Shown: positions 6,415 through 14,998, counted from the stretch's first letter. The stretch: DNA of 33,089 bases from Oscillospiraceae bacterium (GCA_017465745.1 JAFTVM010000105.1:1-33089), one strand, 5' to 3'. Numbers and translations are program-made. The notes: generated by a model not told the origin, from the sequence alone.

Positions 6415-6786
6415 TTACTTCTTGAAACCGACGCACATGGGGATCAGGCACAACAGCATCACGATGCCCACGATACCCACAATGACGCCCATCAGCATCA
6501 TATTCAGGGTCATGATCATCGCCATGCCCGCGCCCAGCACCAGCGCAGAGACCGTGCCGTAGGCGATCTTCCCGACCAGCTTCCAGTTGATCTTCCGGCC
6601 AGGCTTGCCGGACTTGATGCGGCAGACAATGGCCAGAACCAGCAGGACAATCGCACCGGCGGCGGCAACCACGACGCCTGCGTTGAAGGCGTCCCACTCA
6701 GGCAGCAGGCACATACACATGCCGATGCTGAACAGCAGACCACCAATGACGCCCACCAGCAGGGCAATGAACTGAGATTTCTTCAT
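6415..6786 (-). CDS. Four-helix membrane protein, unknown function
   Basis: 123 residues with four hydrophobic segments (about 7-28, 35-58, 72-92, 95-118) and a short basic loop (CRIKSGKPGRKINWK) in the middle. It ends in FKK. GGAGGAACATATT precedes ATG 6786. No family motif is recognised. It is divergent from the fatty acid operon across a 331-base gap. I found no convincing promoter for it: TATCAT near 6823 lacks a good -35 element. Confidence 0.82.
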   Translation of the reverse strand: MKKSQFIALLVGVIGGLLFSIGMCMCLLPEWDAFNAGVVVAAAGAIVLLVLAIVCRIKSGKPGRKINWKLVGKIAYGTVSALVLGAGMAMIMTLNMMLMGVIVGIVGIVMLLCLIPMCVGFKK

Positions 6787-6930
6787 AATATGTTCCTCCG
6801 AAGTATTTGTAATTGATGGCTGTATGATACCGCCGGGATGTTTGGGAAATGATGAGATTATGTTTATGAAATGTTAATTCCCCAAAAAATAAAAAGACCA
6901 AAAAAGAAACATTTCGTAACTTTCATTTTC

Positions 6931-6947
6931 CGTTAACAGCGTTAACG
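6931..6947. promoter_or_regulatory. Palindrome of two GTTAAC sites in divergent gap
   Basis: CGTTAAC-AGC-GTTAACG is symmetric apart from the centre. It lies 69 bases ahead of the -35 element of the fatty acid operon and could be an operator for either side. No regulator family is recognised. Confidence 0.3.
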
Positions 6948-7015
6948 CACCCTGAACTGTTTATTTTTACCAACTTTTGGCGCACATTCGTCTCCTGATG
7001 GCGGAAAAATATTTC

Positions 7016-7043
7016 TTGACATCCGAAAATCCTGTGCTATAAT
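7016..7043 (+). promoter_or_regulatory. Strong sigma-A promoter of the fatty acid operon
   Basis: TTGACA (7016-7021), 16-base spacer, TATAAT (7038-7043): both hexamers match the consensus fully. Expected transcription start is about 7050. Confidence 0.9.
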
Positions 7044-7049
7044 CCCGGT

Positions 7050-7072
7050 AAAAGTTATCAATGGTAACTTTT
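7050..7072 (+). promoter_or_regulatory. Operator-like palindrome at the start of the fatty acid transcript
   Basis: Arms AAAAGTTATC (7050-7059) and GGTAACTTTT (7063-7072) match at 9 of 10 positions around a three-base centre. The site begins where transcription should start, a position where a bound repressor blocks initiation. The TetR protein encoded at 16659-17231 in the same operon is the natural candidate, but FapR- or FabT-type regulators elsewhere cannot be excluded. As RNA it could also form a weak hairpin. Confidence 0.6.
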
Positions 7073-7117
7073 CAAACTGCTGTAAACAAATAATATCATT
7101 TTTGGAGGTAAAACATT

Positions 7118-7342
7118 ATGGTTTTCGAAGCTGTTGCAAAGGTTATTTCTGAGCGCGTCGACTGCGCCGCATCCGACATCAAGGCAGAACAGACGTTCAA
7201 GGAGCTGTCCATCGACTCCCTGGATACCGTGGAGCTGCTGATGAATCTGGAAGACGAACTGAACGTCGAGATCGAACTGACCGAGAAGGTTGAGACCGTA
7301 GGCGAACTGGTCAAGTTCATCGAAGCAAACTGCATGGGTTAA
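7118..7342 (+). CDS. acpP: Acyl carrier protein
   Basis: 74 residues, acidic, with the phosphopantetheine attachment site IDSLDTVELLM; the modified serine is Ser34. The prosthetic arm carries the growing acyl chain between the enzymes encoded downstream. TTGGAGG lies 10 bases ahead of ATG 7118. It is the first gene of the operon, 75 bases after the predicted -10 element, and is followed by fabK after 4 bases. Confidence 0.97.
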   Translation: MVFEAVAKVISERVDCAASDIKAEQTFKELSIDSLDTVELLMNLEDELNVEIELTEKVETVGELVKFIEANCMG

Positions 7343-7346
7343 GACA

Positions 7347-8291
7347 ATGATCCAGTCCCCCATCTGTGAAATGCTGGGCATCCGCTACCCTGTCTTCCAG
7401 GGCGGCATGGCCTGGATCGCCGACGGAAAGCTGGCTGCTGCCGTTTCTGAGGGCGGCGGCCTGGGCATCATCGGCGCCGGCAACGCTCCCGCAAGCTATG
7501 TCCGGGAGCAAATTAAAATACTCAAGTCGTTGACTAATCAACCTTTTGGTGTCAACGTCATGCTTCTTTCCCCCTTCGCTGACGATGTTGCCCAGGTTCT
7601 TGCCGAAGAAAAGGTGCCTGTGGTCACCACCGGCGCAGGCAATCCTTCCAGATACATGAAGCTGTGGCTGGAGGCAGGCTGCAAGGTGATCCCCATTGTG
7701 CCCAGCGTGGCCATGGCGAAGCTTGTGACCCGCCTGGGCGCCGCCGCCGTCATCGCCGAGGGCGGTGAAAGCGGCGGTCATGTGGGCGAACTGACCACCA
7801 TGGTGCTGATTCCCCTGATCCGCGATGCCACCCATCTGCCCGTCATCGCCGCCGGCGGCATTGCCGACGGCCGGGGCGCTGCCGCCGCTTTTATGCTGGG
7901 CGCCTGCGGCGTGCAGCTGGGAACCCGGTTCCTCAGCGCCGAAGAGTGCAGCATCCATCCCACCTACAAGGAAAAAATCATCGGCGCCAACGATCTTTGC
8001 ACCATGGTTACCGGCAAACGCCTGGGGCACCCCGTACGGAGTCTGCGCACCCAGTTTGCCCGGAACTACTCCAAAGCCGAATACGGCGGCATGCCCGACG
8101 CGGAGCTGGAGAATCTGGCTGTGGGCGCCCTGCGGCTTGCGGTCCAGGAGGGTGATCTGAAAAACGGCTGCTTCCTCTCCGGCCAGTGCGCCGCCATGGT
8201 GCGTAAAGTGGAGCCTGCGGCCGACATCATCCGTGATGTAATGGATGGCTGCGAGGAAGTGCTGAAAGGAGCGTCTGCATGGGTAAAGTAG
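7347..8291 (+). CDS. fabK: Enoyl-ACP reductase, FMN-dependent FabK
   Basis: 314 residues of the nitronate monooxygenase/FabK TIM-barrel family. FMN- and phosphate-binding motifs are visible: FQGGMAWIADGKLAAAVSEG at the start, GLGIIGAGNA, PFGVNVMLLSP, VIAEGGESGGHVGE and VIAAGGIADGRGAAAAFMLG followed by GVQLGTRFL. It catalyses the last step of each elongation cycle, reducing trans-2-enoyl-ACP with NAD(P)H. Placement between acpP and fabD, with no FabI or FabV in the window, supports FabK over other family members. FabK enzymes are insensitive to triclosan. Its end overlaps fabD by 13 bases. Confidence 0.95.
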   Translation: MIQSPICEMLGIRYPVFQGGMAWIADGKLAAAVSEGGGLGIIGAGNAPASYVREQIKILKSLTNQPFGVNVMLLSPFADDVAQVLAEEKVPVVTTGAGNPSRYMKLWLEAGCKVIPIVPSVAMAKLVTRLGAAAVIAEGGESGGHVGELTTMVLIPLIRDATHLPVIAAGGIADGRGAAAAFMLGACGVQLGTRFLSAEECSIHPTYKEKIIGANDLCTMVTGKRLGHPVRSLRTQFARNYSKAEYGGMPDAELENLAVGALRLAVQEGDLKNGCFLSGQCAAMVRKVEPAADIIRDVMDGCEEVLKGASAWVK

Positions 8292-9196
8292 CATTTGTGT
8301 TCCCCGGTCAGGGGGCACAGTATCCCGGCATGGGCAGATCTCTCTGCGAGGTCTCCCCTGCCGCGGCTGGGGTGTTTCGGATGGCGGACAGCCTGCGCCC
8401 CGGCACCTCTTCCCAGTGCTTTTCCGGTACGGAAGAAGAACTGAAGGAAACGAAGATCACCCAGCCCTGTATCTGGGCAGTGGAGATGGCCGCAGCAGCG
8501 GCATTGAACGAAGCCGGTATTCAGGCGGATATGACTGCCGGATTTTCTTTGGGTGAATTATCCGCCCTTTCTTACGCCGGAGTTGTTGATGCATCAACTT
8601 GTTTCGAGCTGGTCTGTGAACGCGGCCGGCTGATGCAGGACGCCGCGGTCGCTGTGGAGACTTCCATGGCCGCCGTGGTGAAGCTCTCCCACGAAACCGT
8701 TGAAGAAATCTGCACCCGGTTTGAGGGTGTTTACCCTGTCAACTACAACTGTCCCGGCCAGGTGACCGTGGCAGGACTGAAATCCAGTATGGCAGACTTT
8801 TCCGCTGCCGTGAAGGAAGCAAAGGGTCGCGCCCTCCCCCTGAAGGTCAGCGGCGGCTTCCATTCCCCGTTCATGGCAGAGGCTTCCGCCGCATTTGGCA
8901 AACTGCTGGAACCTGTTGTATTCAAAACTCCTGCCATCCCCCTTTACAGCAATTTGACGGGGCTTCCCTACGAGGGCGACATGAAGCATCTGCTCGAAAA
9001 GCAGATCTGCTCCCCCGTCCGCTGGGAAGCCATTATCCGCCAAATGATCGCCGCAGGTGTGGACACCTTCATCGAAGTCGGTCCCGGCAGTGTGCTGCAG
9101 GGGTTGATTGGCAAGATCGATAAGCATGTCCGGGTCTTTGGCGTCAGCGACGCGGAGTCCCTGGCAAAAACCATTCAGGAGGTGAAAGCATGCTGA
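8279..9196 (+). CDS. fabD: Malonyl-CoA:ACP transacylase
   Basis: 305 residues, family length. GQGAQYPGMG stands at 10-19, the nucleophile Ser90 in AGFSLGELSAL (the common GHSLG has Phe in place of His here), and the catalytic His195 in GGFHSPFM. It transfers malonyl from CoA to ACP. AAAGGAG precedes ATG 8279 inside the end of fabK, so the pair is translationally coupled; its own end overlaps fabG by 7 bases. Confidence 0.96.
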   Translation: MGKVAFVFPGQGAQYPGMGRSLCEVSPAAAGVFRMADSLRPGTSSQCFSGTEEELKETKITQPCIWAVEMAAAAALNEAGIQADMTAGFSLGELSALSYAGVVDASTCFELVCERGRLMQDAAVAVETSMAAVVKLSHETVEEICTRFEGVYPVNYNCPGQVTVAGLKSSMADFSAAVKEAKGRALPLKVSGGFHSPFMAEASAAFGKLLEPVVFKTPAIPLYSNLTGLPYEGDMKHLLEKQICSPVRWEAIIRQMIAAGVDTFIEVGPGSVLQGLIGKIDKHVRVFGVSDAESLAKTIQEVKAC

Positions 9197-9918
9197 ACGG
9201 AAAAGTAGCCCTCATTACCGGCGGCTCCCGGGGCATCGGCGCGGCCATCGCCCGGGAACTGGCTTCCCAGGGGGCTGATCTGGCGCTGGTCTATGCCGGA
9301 AACAAGGATACCGCGGACGCCCTGTGCGCGGAAATGACCGAAACGTACGGTGTCAAGGCTGCCGCCTACCAGTGCAATGTGGCAGATTTCAATGCTACCA
9401 AGGAAACGGTGAACCAGATCAAAAAGGAATTCGGCACTGTCCATATTCTGGTCAACAATGCCGGAATCACCAAAGACGGTTTGCTGGCTATGATGAAGGA
9501 CAGTCAGTTTGATGATGTCATCTCCGTCAATCTCAAGGGAGCCTTCAACATGATCCGCCACTGCACACCGCTTTTCATCCGCAACAGGGGCGGCCGGATC
9601 ATCAGCATCTCTTCCGTCACCGGTATCATGGGCAATGCCGGCCAGGCCAACTATGCCGCTTCCAAGGCGGGGCTCATCGGTCTGACCAAGTCCGTGGCCC
9701 GGGAGCTTGCATCCAGGGGCATTACCTGCAACGCCGTGGCTCCCGGCTTCATTGATACCGATATGACGAAAGAACTTCACGACAGCCCCCTGGCGGCCTC
9801 CATCCCCCTGGGCCGCATGGGCAAGCCCGAAGAAGTGGCCCAGGCCGTGGCGTTCCTGGCAAACGCAGACTATATCACCGGCGAGGTCATCAAAGTTGAT
9901 GGCGGTATCGCAATGTGA
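9190..9918 (+). CDS. fabG: 3-oxoacyl-ACP reductase
   Basis: 242 residues, a classical short-chain dehydrogenase. The NADPH-binding GGSRGIG lies at 11-17, NNAG at 89-92, and the catalytic Ser142, Tyr155 and Lys159 in SSVTGIMG and NYAASK. The C-terminus GEVIKVDGGIAM is typical for FabG. It reduces 3-oxoacyl-ACP to 3-hydroxyacyl-ACP. It overlaps fabD by 7 bases with its AGGAGG inside fabD. Confidence 0.97.
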   Translation: MLNGKVALITGGSRGIGAAIARELASQGADLALVYAGNKDTADALCAEMTETYGVKAAAYQCNVADFNATKETVNQIKKEFGTVHILVNNAGITKDGLLAMMKDSQFDDVISVNLKGAFNMIRHCTPLFIRNRGGRIISISSVTGIMGNAGQANYAASKAGLIGLTKSVARELASRGITCNAVAPGFIDTDMTKELHDSPLAASIPLGRMGKPEEVAQAVAFLANADYITGEVIKVDGGIAM

Positions 9919-9949
9919 TTTTATCCAATTATCTCAAAAGGAGAACCAT

Positions 9950-11191
9950 ATGAACAACAATCGCACAGTGGTGGTGACCGGTCTTGGCGTTGTGTCCCCC
10001 ATCGGCAATGATGTGCAGACCTGCTGGGACAATATGCTCGCAGGCCGTCACGGCATCGGCCCCATCACTTATTTTGATACAACCAATTACAAGGCAAAGC
10101 TGGCCGCCCAGGTCAGGGATTTTGACCCCAAGGCATACATGGAAAAGAGCGAGGTTCTTCGCAGCGACCTGGTGGCGCAGTTCGCTGTGGGCGCAGCCGT
10201 TCAGGCTGTGGAGGAAAGCGGCGTCATTGGTACGCTGCCCCCCGACCGGGTCGCCGTGTATTTCGGCACCGGCATCGGCGGTCTGAATACCATCAGCAAT
10301 GAGATGGACAAGCTCCGCAAGCGCGGCCCCCACCGGGTGTCCCCCCTGTGCGTGCCCATGATGATCCCCAACATGGCTGCCGGCATGATCGCCATCCGCT
10401 ACAACTGCCAGGGACCCGCCATGCCCGCCGTCACCGCCTGCGCTTCCGGCTCCAATGCCATCGGCGAGGCCCTGCGCCTGATCCGCCACGGCTATGCCGA
10501 CGCCGTCATCACCGGCGGCGCGGAGGCCTCCATCACGGAGGTGGGTGTGGCCGGATTCATCAACATGCAGGCGCTTTCCTGCGCCGAGGATCCCGACTGC
10601 GCTTCCCTTCCCTTCGACAGGCGCCGCAGTGGCTTCCTGATCGGTGAGGGTGCCGCCGCCCTGGTACTGGAGGCATACGACCACGCCGTTGCCCGGGGCG
10701 CGAAGATCTATGGTGAGGTGGTGGGTTACGGCTCCACCTGCGATGCCTACCACATCACCGCCCCCCGTCCCGACGCCGACGGCGGCACCCGTGCCATGGT
10801 CCAGGCATTGACCGAAGCCGGATATCAGGGCACCGAGCGCGTCTATGTCAATGCCCACGGCACCGGCACGCCCCTGAACGATGTGGCCGAGACCCAGGCC
10901 ATCAAGAACGCCCTGGGGGAAAAGCAGGCATACGAAAACACCCTGGTCAGCTCCACCAAGTCCATGACCGGACACATGCTGGGCGCCGCAGGCGCCATTG
11001 AGGCCATCGCCTGCCTGAAGGCCCTGGAAACCGGCATGATCCCCCCCACCATCAATCTGCTGGAGCCGGATGAGAAGTGCGATCTGAATTACGTGCCCAA
11101 TCAGGCGGTCAGGGCGGACATCGACCTGGCGGTATCCAATTCCCTGGGCTTCGGCGGTCACAATGCCTGTCTGGCATTTCGGAAGGTGTAA
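9950..11191 (+). CDS. fabF: 3-oxoacyl-ACP synthase II
   Basis: 413 residues. The Cys-His-His triad is complete: Cys164 in TACASGSNA, His303 in AHGTGTPLND and His342 in MTGHMLGAAGA. It condenses malonyl-ACP with acyl-ACP. I chose ATG 9950 because AAAAGGAG stands 7 bases ahead and the protein then begins directly with the family's TVVVTGLGVVSPIG; a frame from 9896 would overlap fabG without a Shine-Dalgarno. The 31-base gap to fabG is the largest inside the fab part of the operon. It is the only condensing enzyme in the window; fabH is missing. Confidence 0.96.
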   Translation: MNNNRTVVVTGLGVVSPIGNDVQTCWDNMLAGRHGIGPITYFDTTNYKAKLAAQVRDFDPKAYMEKSEVLRSDLVAQFAVGAAVQAVEESGVIGTLPPDRVAVYFGTGIGGLNTISNEMDKLRKRGPHRVSPLCVPMMIPNMAAGMIAIRYNCQGPAMPAVTACASGSNAIGEALRLIRHGYADAVITGGAEASITEVGVAGFINMQALSCAEDPDCASLPFDRRRSGFLIGEGAAALVLEAYDHAVARGAKIYGEVVGYGSTCDAYHITAPRPDADGGTRAMVQALTEAGYQGTERVYVNAHGTGTPLNDVAETQAIKNALGEKQAYENTLVSSTKSMTGHMLGAAGAIEAIACLKALETGMIPPTINLLEPDEKCDLNYVPNQAVRADIDLAVSNSLGFGGHNACLAFRKV

Positions 11192-11194
11192 GCC

Positions 11195-11608
11195 ATGAGT
11201 GAAATGGATATCAGAAAATATGCCCAGCTCATGGGCGAATACGGTCTGACGGGTCTGGAATTCCGCTCCGCCGGGGATACCATCCGTCTGGAACGGAATG
11301 TCGTTTCCGCGCCCGTCTTAACATCCGCTCCCGCTGCGGCACCTGCCGCGCCTGTGGCGGAGAATACCGACATCGTCAGCGTCACCTCCCCCATGGTGGG
11401 CGTCTTCTACCGGGCACCCGCCGAGAACGCCGAGCCTTATGTAAAGGTCGGCGACAGCGTCAAGGCAGGCACCGTCCTGTGCCTGGTGGAGGCCATGAAG
11501 ATGATGAACGAGATCACCGCTGAATGCGACGGCACCATTGCTGAAATTTGCGTCCAAAACGGCCAGGTCGTGGATTTCGGCAGGGAACTGTTCAAAATTG
11601 CGAGGTAA
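11195..11608 (+). CDS. accB: Biotin carboxyl carrier protein of acetyl-CoA carboxylase
   Basis: 137 residues. An N-terminal helical part is joined by an Ala/Pro-rich linker (about residues 39-56) to the biotinyl domain, with the biotinylation site Lys102 in EAMKMMNEI. It carries carboxybiotin between AccC and AccDA. It starts 3 bases after the fabF stop and ends 3 bases before fabZ. Confidence 0.96.
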   Translation: MSEMDIRKYAQLMGEYGLTGLEFRSAGDTIRLERNVVSAPVLTSAPAAAPAAPVAENTDIVSVTSPMVGVFYRAPAENAEPYVKVGDSVKAGTVLCLVEAMKMMNEITAECDGTIAEICVQNGQVVDFGRELFKIAR

Positions 11609-11611
11609 GCC

Positions 11612-12028
11612 ATGGACAGAAATGAAATTATGACCATCCTCCCCCACCGGGATCACATGCTTCTGGTGGACGCGGTGGAAAAGGTCGAAAACGAAGCCCA
11701 CGGAACATATTGCGTCACCGGAGAAGAATTCTTCCTGAAGGGACATTTCCCGGGGAATCCCGTGGTGCCCGGCGTGATCCTGTGCGAAATTCTGGCCCAG
11801 TCCGCCTGCGTCCTTTTGCAGGATCAGATGACGGACGGAAAGCTTCCCATGTACACAGGACTGAACAACGTCAAATTCAAATCCCCCGTGAAGCCCGGTG
11901 ATACTTTCGAAACACGGTGCCGCATCACCCGGGCCAGGCCCCCCTTCTACTTTGCTTCCGGCGAGGGCTATGTGGGCCACCGGCTTTGCCTGAAGGCGGA
12001 ATTTTCTTTTGCGATCGTAGGTGACTGA
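11612..12028 (+). CDS. fabZ: 3-hydroxyacyl-ACP dehydratase
   Basis: 138 residues, hot-dog fold. The start ILPHRDHMLLVDAV and the active-site segment GHFPGNPVVPGVILCE give catalytic His45 and Glu59, the FabZ pair (FabA would have Asp). It dehydrates 3-hydroxyacyl-ACP to enoyl-ACP. Its location between accB and accC is the usual order in Firmicutes operons. No FabM/FabN-like isomerase is seen, so any route to unsaturated fatty acids lies elsewhere. Confidence 0.95.
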   Translation: MDRNEIMTILPHRDHMLLVDAVEKVENEAHGTYCVTGEEFFLKGHFPGNPVVPGVILCEILAQSACVLLQDQMTDGKLPMYTGLNNVKFKSPVKPGDTFETRCRITRARPPFYFASGEGYVGHRLCLKAEFSFAIVGD

Positions 12029-12030
12029 TT

Positions 12031-13335
12031 ATGTTTTCCAAAATTCTCATCGCCAACCGGGGCGAAATCGCCGTACGGATCATCCGTGCCTGCAAGGAAA
12101 TGGGCATCGCCACTGTGGCGGTCTACTCCCAGGCCGACGAGCAGGCCCTCCATGTGGCCCTGGCAGATGAAGCCATCTGCATCGGAAAAGCGGAAGCTTC
12201 CGACAGCTATCTGAATGAAGAACGCATCATATCCGCCGCTCTTGCCACCGGTGCTTCCGCCATCCATCCCGGTTACGGTTTTCTGTCCGAAAATGCCCAC
12301 TTCGCCCTGAGCTGCCGAAAAAACGGTATCGTGTTCATTGGTCCCACCCCTCAGAACATGGAGCGGCTCAGCGACAAGGCAACCATCAAGGCCCTGATGG
12401 CCGCAGCGGGTCTGCCCACCATCCCAGGCACCGATGTGCTGCCGGATGTGGACATCGCCCTGACGGAAGCGGAAAAGATCGGCTATCCCGTCATGCTGAA
12501 GGCCCGCTCCGGTGGCGGCGGCCGGGGCATCCGTCTGGTGGAGAACGCCGAACAGCTGCGTACCCTCTTCCCCCTGGCCCAGGCGGAAAGCCAGGCTGCC
12601 TTCGGAGATCCGGGACTGTATCTGGAAAAATACGTCTTCCCCGCCCGCCACGTGGAGCTGCAGATCATCGCAGACGAAGCAGGCAATGTGGTATGTCTGG
12701 GTGACCGGGACTGCTCCGTCCAGCGGCGGCATCAGAAACTCATCGAGGAGACCCCCTCCCCCGGTGTCAGCATCAATATGCGCAAATCCATCATTTCCAT
12801 GGTGATTTCCGCCGTCAGGACACTGGACTATGTGGGCGTGGGAACGCTGGAATTTCTGCTGGACGCGCATGGGAATTTCTGGTTTATGGAAATGAACGTG
12901 CGGCTGCAGGTGGAGCATACCGTCACCGAGATGCTGACCAATATCGATCTGGTCAAATGGCAGATCCGAACCGCCGCCGGCATCCCGCTGAACTTCACCC
13001 AGGAGGATATCCGTTTTCGGGGCAGCGCCATCGAATGCCGTATCAACGCCAGAGCCCCCGGCATCGTAGAGATGCTCCACGTCCCCGGCGGTCCCTATGT
13101 CCGCTTTGATACTTTCCTGGTCTCCGGGTGTACCATTTCCCCCTATTATGACTCTCTGCTTGGAAAACTGATCGTCTACGCAGGGACCCGTGAGGAGACC
13201 CTGCGCAAGATGCGCTCGGCCCTGTGCGAGCTGGTGGTAGAGGGTGTTCCCAGCAACATCCAGGAACAGCTGGAGCTGATCTCCGACAGCCGCTTCATTG
13301 ACGGCAGCTACGACCTTACATTTATGGAGGAATAA
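12031..13335 (+). CDS. accC: Biotin carboxylase subunit of acetyl-CoA carboxylase
   Basis: 434 residues, slightly shorter than the usual 445-450. The N-terminal domain opens with ILIANRGEIAVRIIRACKEMG; the ATP-grasp domain shows KARSGGGGRGIRLV (about 154-167) and MEMNVRLQVEHTVTEM (about 286-301); the C-terminal biotin carboxylase domain has IECRINARAP. It carboxylates biotin on AccB using ATP and bicarbonate. It begins 2 bases after fabZ. Confidence 0.95.
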   Translation: MFSKILIANRGEIAVRIIRACKEMGIATVAVYSQADEQALHVALADEAICIGKAEASDSYLNEERIISAALATGASAIHPGYGFLSENAHFALSCRKNGIVFIGPTPQNMERLSDKATIKALMAAAGLPTIPGTDVLPDVDIALTEAEKIGYPVMLKARSGGGGRGIRLVENAEQLRTLFPLAQAESQAAFGDPGLYLEKYVFPARHVELQIIADEAGNVVCLGDRDCSVQRRHQKLIEETPSPGVSINMRKSIISMVISAVRTLDYVGVGTLEFLLDAHGNFWFMEMNVRLQVEHTVTEMLTNIDLVKWQIRTAAGIPLNFTQEDIRFRGSAIECRINARAPGIVEMLHVPGGPYVRFDTFLVSGCTISPYYDSLLGKLIVYAGTREETLRKMRSALCELVVEGVPSNIQEQLELISDSRFIDGSYDLTFMEE

Positions 13336-13338
13336 TCC

Positions 13339-14205
13339 ATGGCATTTCTGAACTTCAAATACAAGCCCTGGAACGAGCTGGAAAAGGGCGGCCGCAGCGC
13401 CGCACCCGTTCACGCCGATCAGAGCGAACCGGAGCAGACCTGCCCCAACTGCCATAAATCCATCCCTCTGAGCAAGCTGTGGGCCAACCTGAATACCTGC
13501 GAATGCGGACACCATTTCCGGGTCCATGCCCGGCAGCGGATCCGCATGATCGTTGATAAGCATTCCTTCCGGGAGATGGACGCCGACCTGCAGACTTCCG
13601 ACCCGCTGAGTTTCGAGGGTTATCAGCGCAAGCTGGAGACTGCCCGGATCTCAAGTGCCGAAAAAGAGGCAGTCATCACCGGCACCGCCTCCATCGGCGG
13701 CTGCGCCTGCTGCCTGTTCGTCATGGAACCGGGGTTCATGATGGGCTCCATGGGTACCATCGTCGGCGAAAAGATCACCAGGCTCTTTGAATTTGCCACC
13801 GTCAGCGGTCTGCCCGTTGTGGGCTACACTGTCTCCGGCGGTGCACGGATGCAGGAGGGACTTCTGAGTCTGATGCAGATGGCCAAAACCAGCGGTGCTG
13901 TCAAGCGGCACTCCGATGCGGGACTTGCCTATATTGTCGTCCTGACGGATCCCACCACCGGGGGCGTCACCGCCAGCTTCGCCATGGAGGGCGATATCAT
14001 CCTGGCCGAGCCCGGCGCCACCATCGGCTTCGCCGGTGCCCGGGTCATCGAGCAGACAACCCGCAAGCAACTGCCCAAGGGCTTCCAGAAGTCCGAATTT
14101 CTGCTGCAGCACGGCTTTGTGGATGCCATCGTCGCAAGATCCCACCAGCGGGAGATCCTCACAAAGCTGTTGATCATCCACAGGGGAGGTGTGTTCCATG
14201 CCTAA
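13339..14205 (+). CDS. accD: Acetyl-CoA carboxyltransferase subunit beta
   Basis: 288 residues. An N-terminal zinc ribbon is followed by the crotonase-like carboxyltransferase domain (FMMGSMGTIVGEKI, GARMQEGLLSLMQMAKT, TTGGVTASFAMEGD, GATIGFAGARVIEQT). The zinc ribbon is unusual: Cys35-x2-Cys38 is normal but the second knuckle is Cys54-x-Cys56, one residue shorter than the usual C-x2-C. With AccA it transfers the carboxyl group from biotin to acetyl-CoA. The stop overlaps accA by 8 bases. Confidence 0.95.
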   Translation: MAFLNFKYKPWNELEKGGRSAAPVHADQSEPEQTCPNCHKSIPLSKLWANLNTCECGHHFRVHARQRIRMIVDKHSFREMDADLQTSDPLSFEGYQRKLETARISSAEKEAVITGTASIGGCACCLFVMEPGFMMGSMGTIVGEKITRLFEFATVSGLPVVGYTVSGGARMQEGLLSLMQMAKTSGAVKRHSDAGLAYIVVLTDPTTGGVTASFAMEGDIILAEPGATIGFAGARVIEQTTRKQLPKGFQKSEFLLQHGFVDAIVARSHQREILTKLLIIHRGGVFHA

Positions 14206-14998
14206 AACCGCATACGAACGGGTAAAGACCGTCCGTGACCTCAAGCGCCCCACCGGCCTCGACTATATCTGCGGCATCTTCGATGGATTTCTTGAACTGC
14301 ACGGCGACCGCCGTTTTGCTGACGATCCCGCCATCGTAGGCGGTGTTGCCATGCTGGACGGCCAGCCGGTTACCGTCATTGCCATTGAAAAAGGCTGTAC
14401 CACCAAAGAACGGACTTTCCGCAATTTCGGTGCCCCGGGTCCCGAGGGTTACCGCAAATCCCTGCGGCTCATGCAGCAGGCCGCCAAGTTCCGCCGCCCC
14501 ATCATCTGTCTCGTCGACACCTCCGGCGCCAACTGCGGCATCGGCGCGGAAGAGCGGGGACAGGGACAGGCCATCGCGGAAAACCTGATGGAGATGATGA
14601 CCCTGGATACCCCCATCCTCTCCATCCTCATCGGTGAGGGCGGCAGCGGCGGAGCGCTGGCACTGGCCGTTGCGGACCGGGTCTGGATGATGGAGAACGC
14701 GGTCTACTCCGTCATCAGCCCCGAGGGCTGCGCCAGCATCCTCTGGAAGGACGCAGCCAAGGCAGAAACTGCCGCCGAAAACCTGAAGCTCACCGCTTCC
14801 GATGCATTGACACTTGGAATTATTGAGCGTATAATTGAGGAGAATGACATTGGTCAGGAATCCTTTTATGCCAGAATCCGTACGATGCTGTCGAAGGAAC
14901 TGCAAATTCTTGCACAAACCGAAGGTTTGACAGTTCAGCGTTATGACCGCTTCCGCCGCATCGGCACACCTATCCAGAAAAAGGAAGAAGACCAATGA
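14198..14998 (+). CDS. accA: Acetyl-CoA carboxyltransferase subunit alpha
   Basis: 266 residues from ATG 14198, which has GGGGAGG 9 bases upstream; a GTG at 14189 overlaps the Shine-Dalgarno and is unlikely. Family motifs: FLELHGDRRFADDPAIVGG, NFGAPGPEGYRKSLRLM, DTSGANCGIGAEERGQ, and the oxyanion region IGEGGSGGALALAVADRVWMME. It pairs with AccD. It overlaps accD at its start and the acyl-CoA synthetase gene by 4 bases (ATGA) at its end. Confidence 0.95.
   Translation: MPKTAYERVKTVRDLKRPTGLDYICGIFDGFLELHGDRRFADDPAIVGGVAMLDGQPVTVIAIEKGCTTKERTFRNFGAPGPEGYRKSLRLMQQAAKFRRPIICLVDTSGANCGIGAEERGQGQAIAENLMEMMTLDTPILSILIGEGGSGGALALAVADRVWMMENAVYSVISPEGCASILWKDAAKAETAAENLKLTASDALTLGIIERIIEENDIGQESFYARIRTMLSKELQILAQTEGLTVQRYDRFRRIGTPIQKKEEDQ

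Noticed and set aside
13339-14205. Frameshift in accD as the cause of the odd zinc knuckle
   Set aside because: The frame is intact before and after, and a three-base in-frame difference explains the missing residue.
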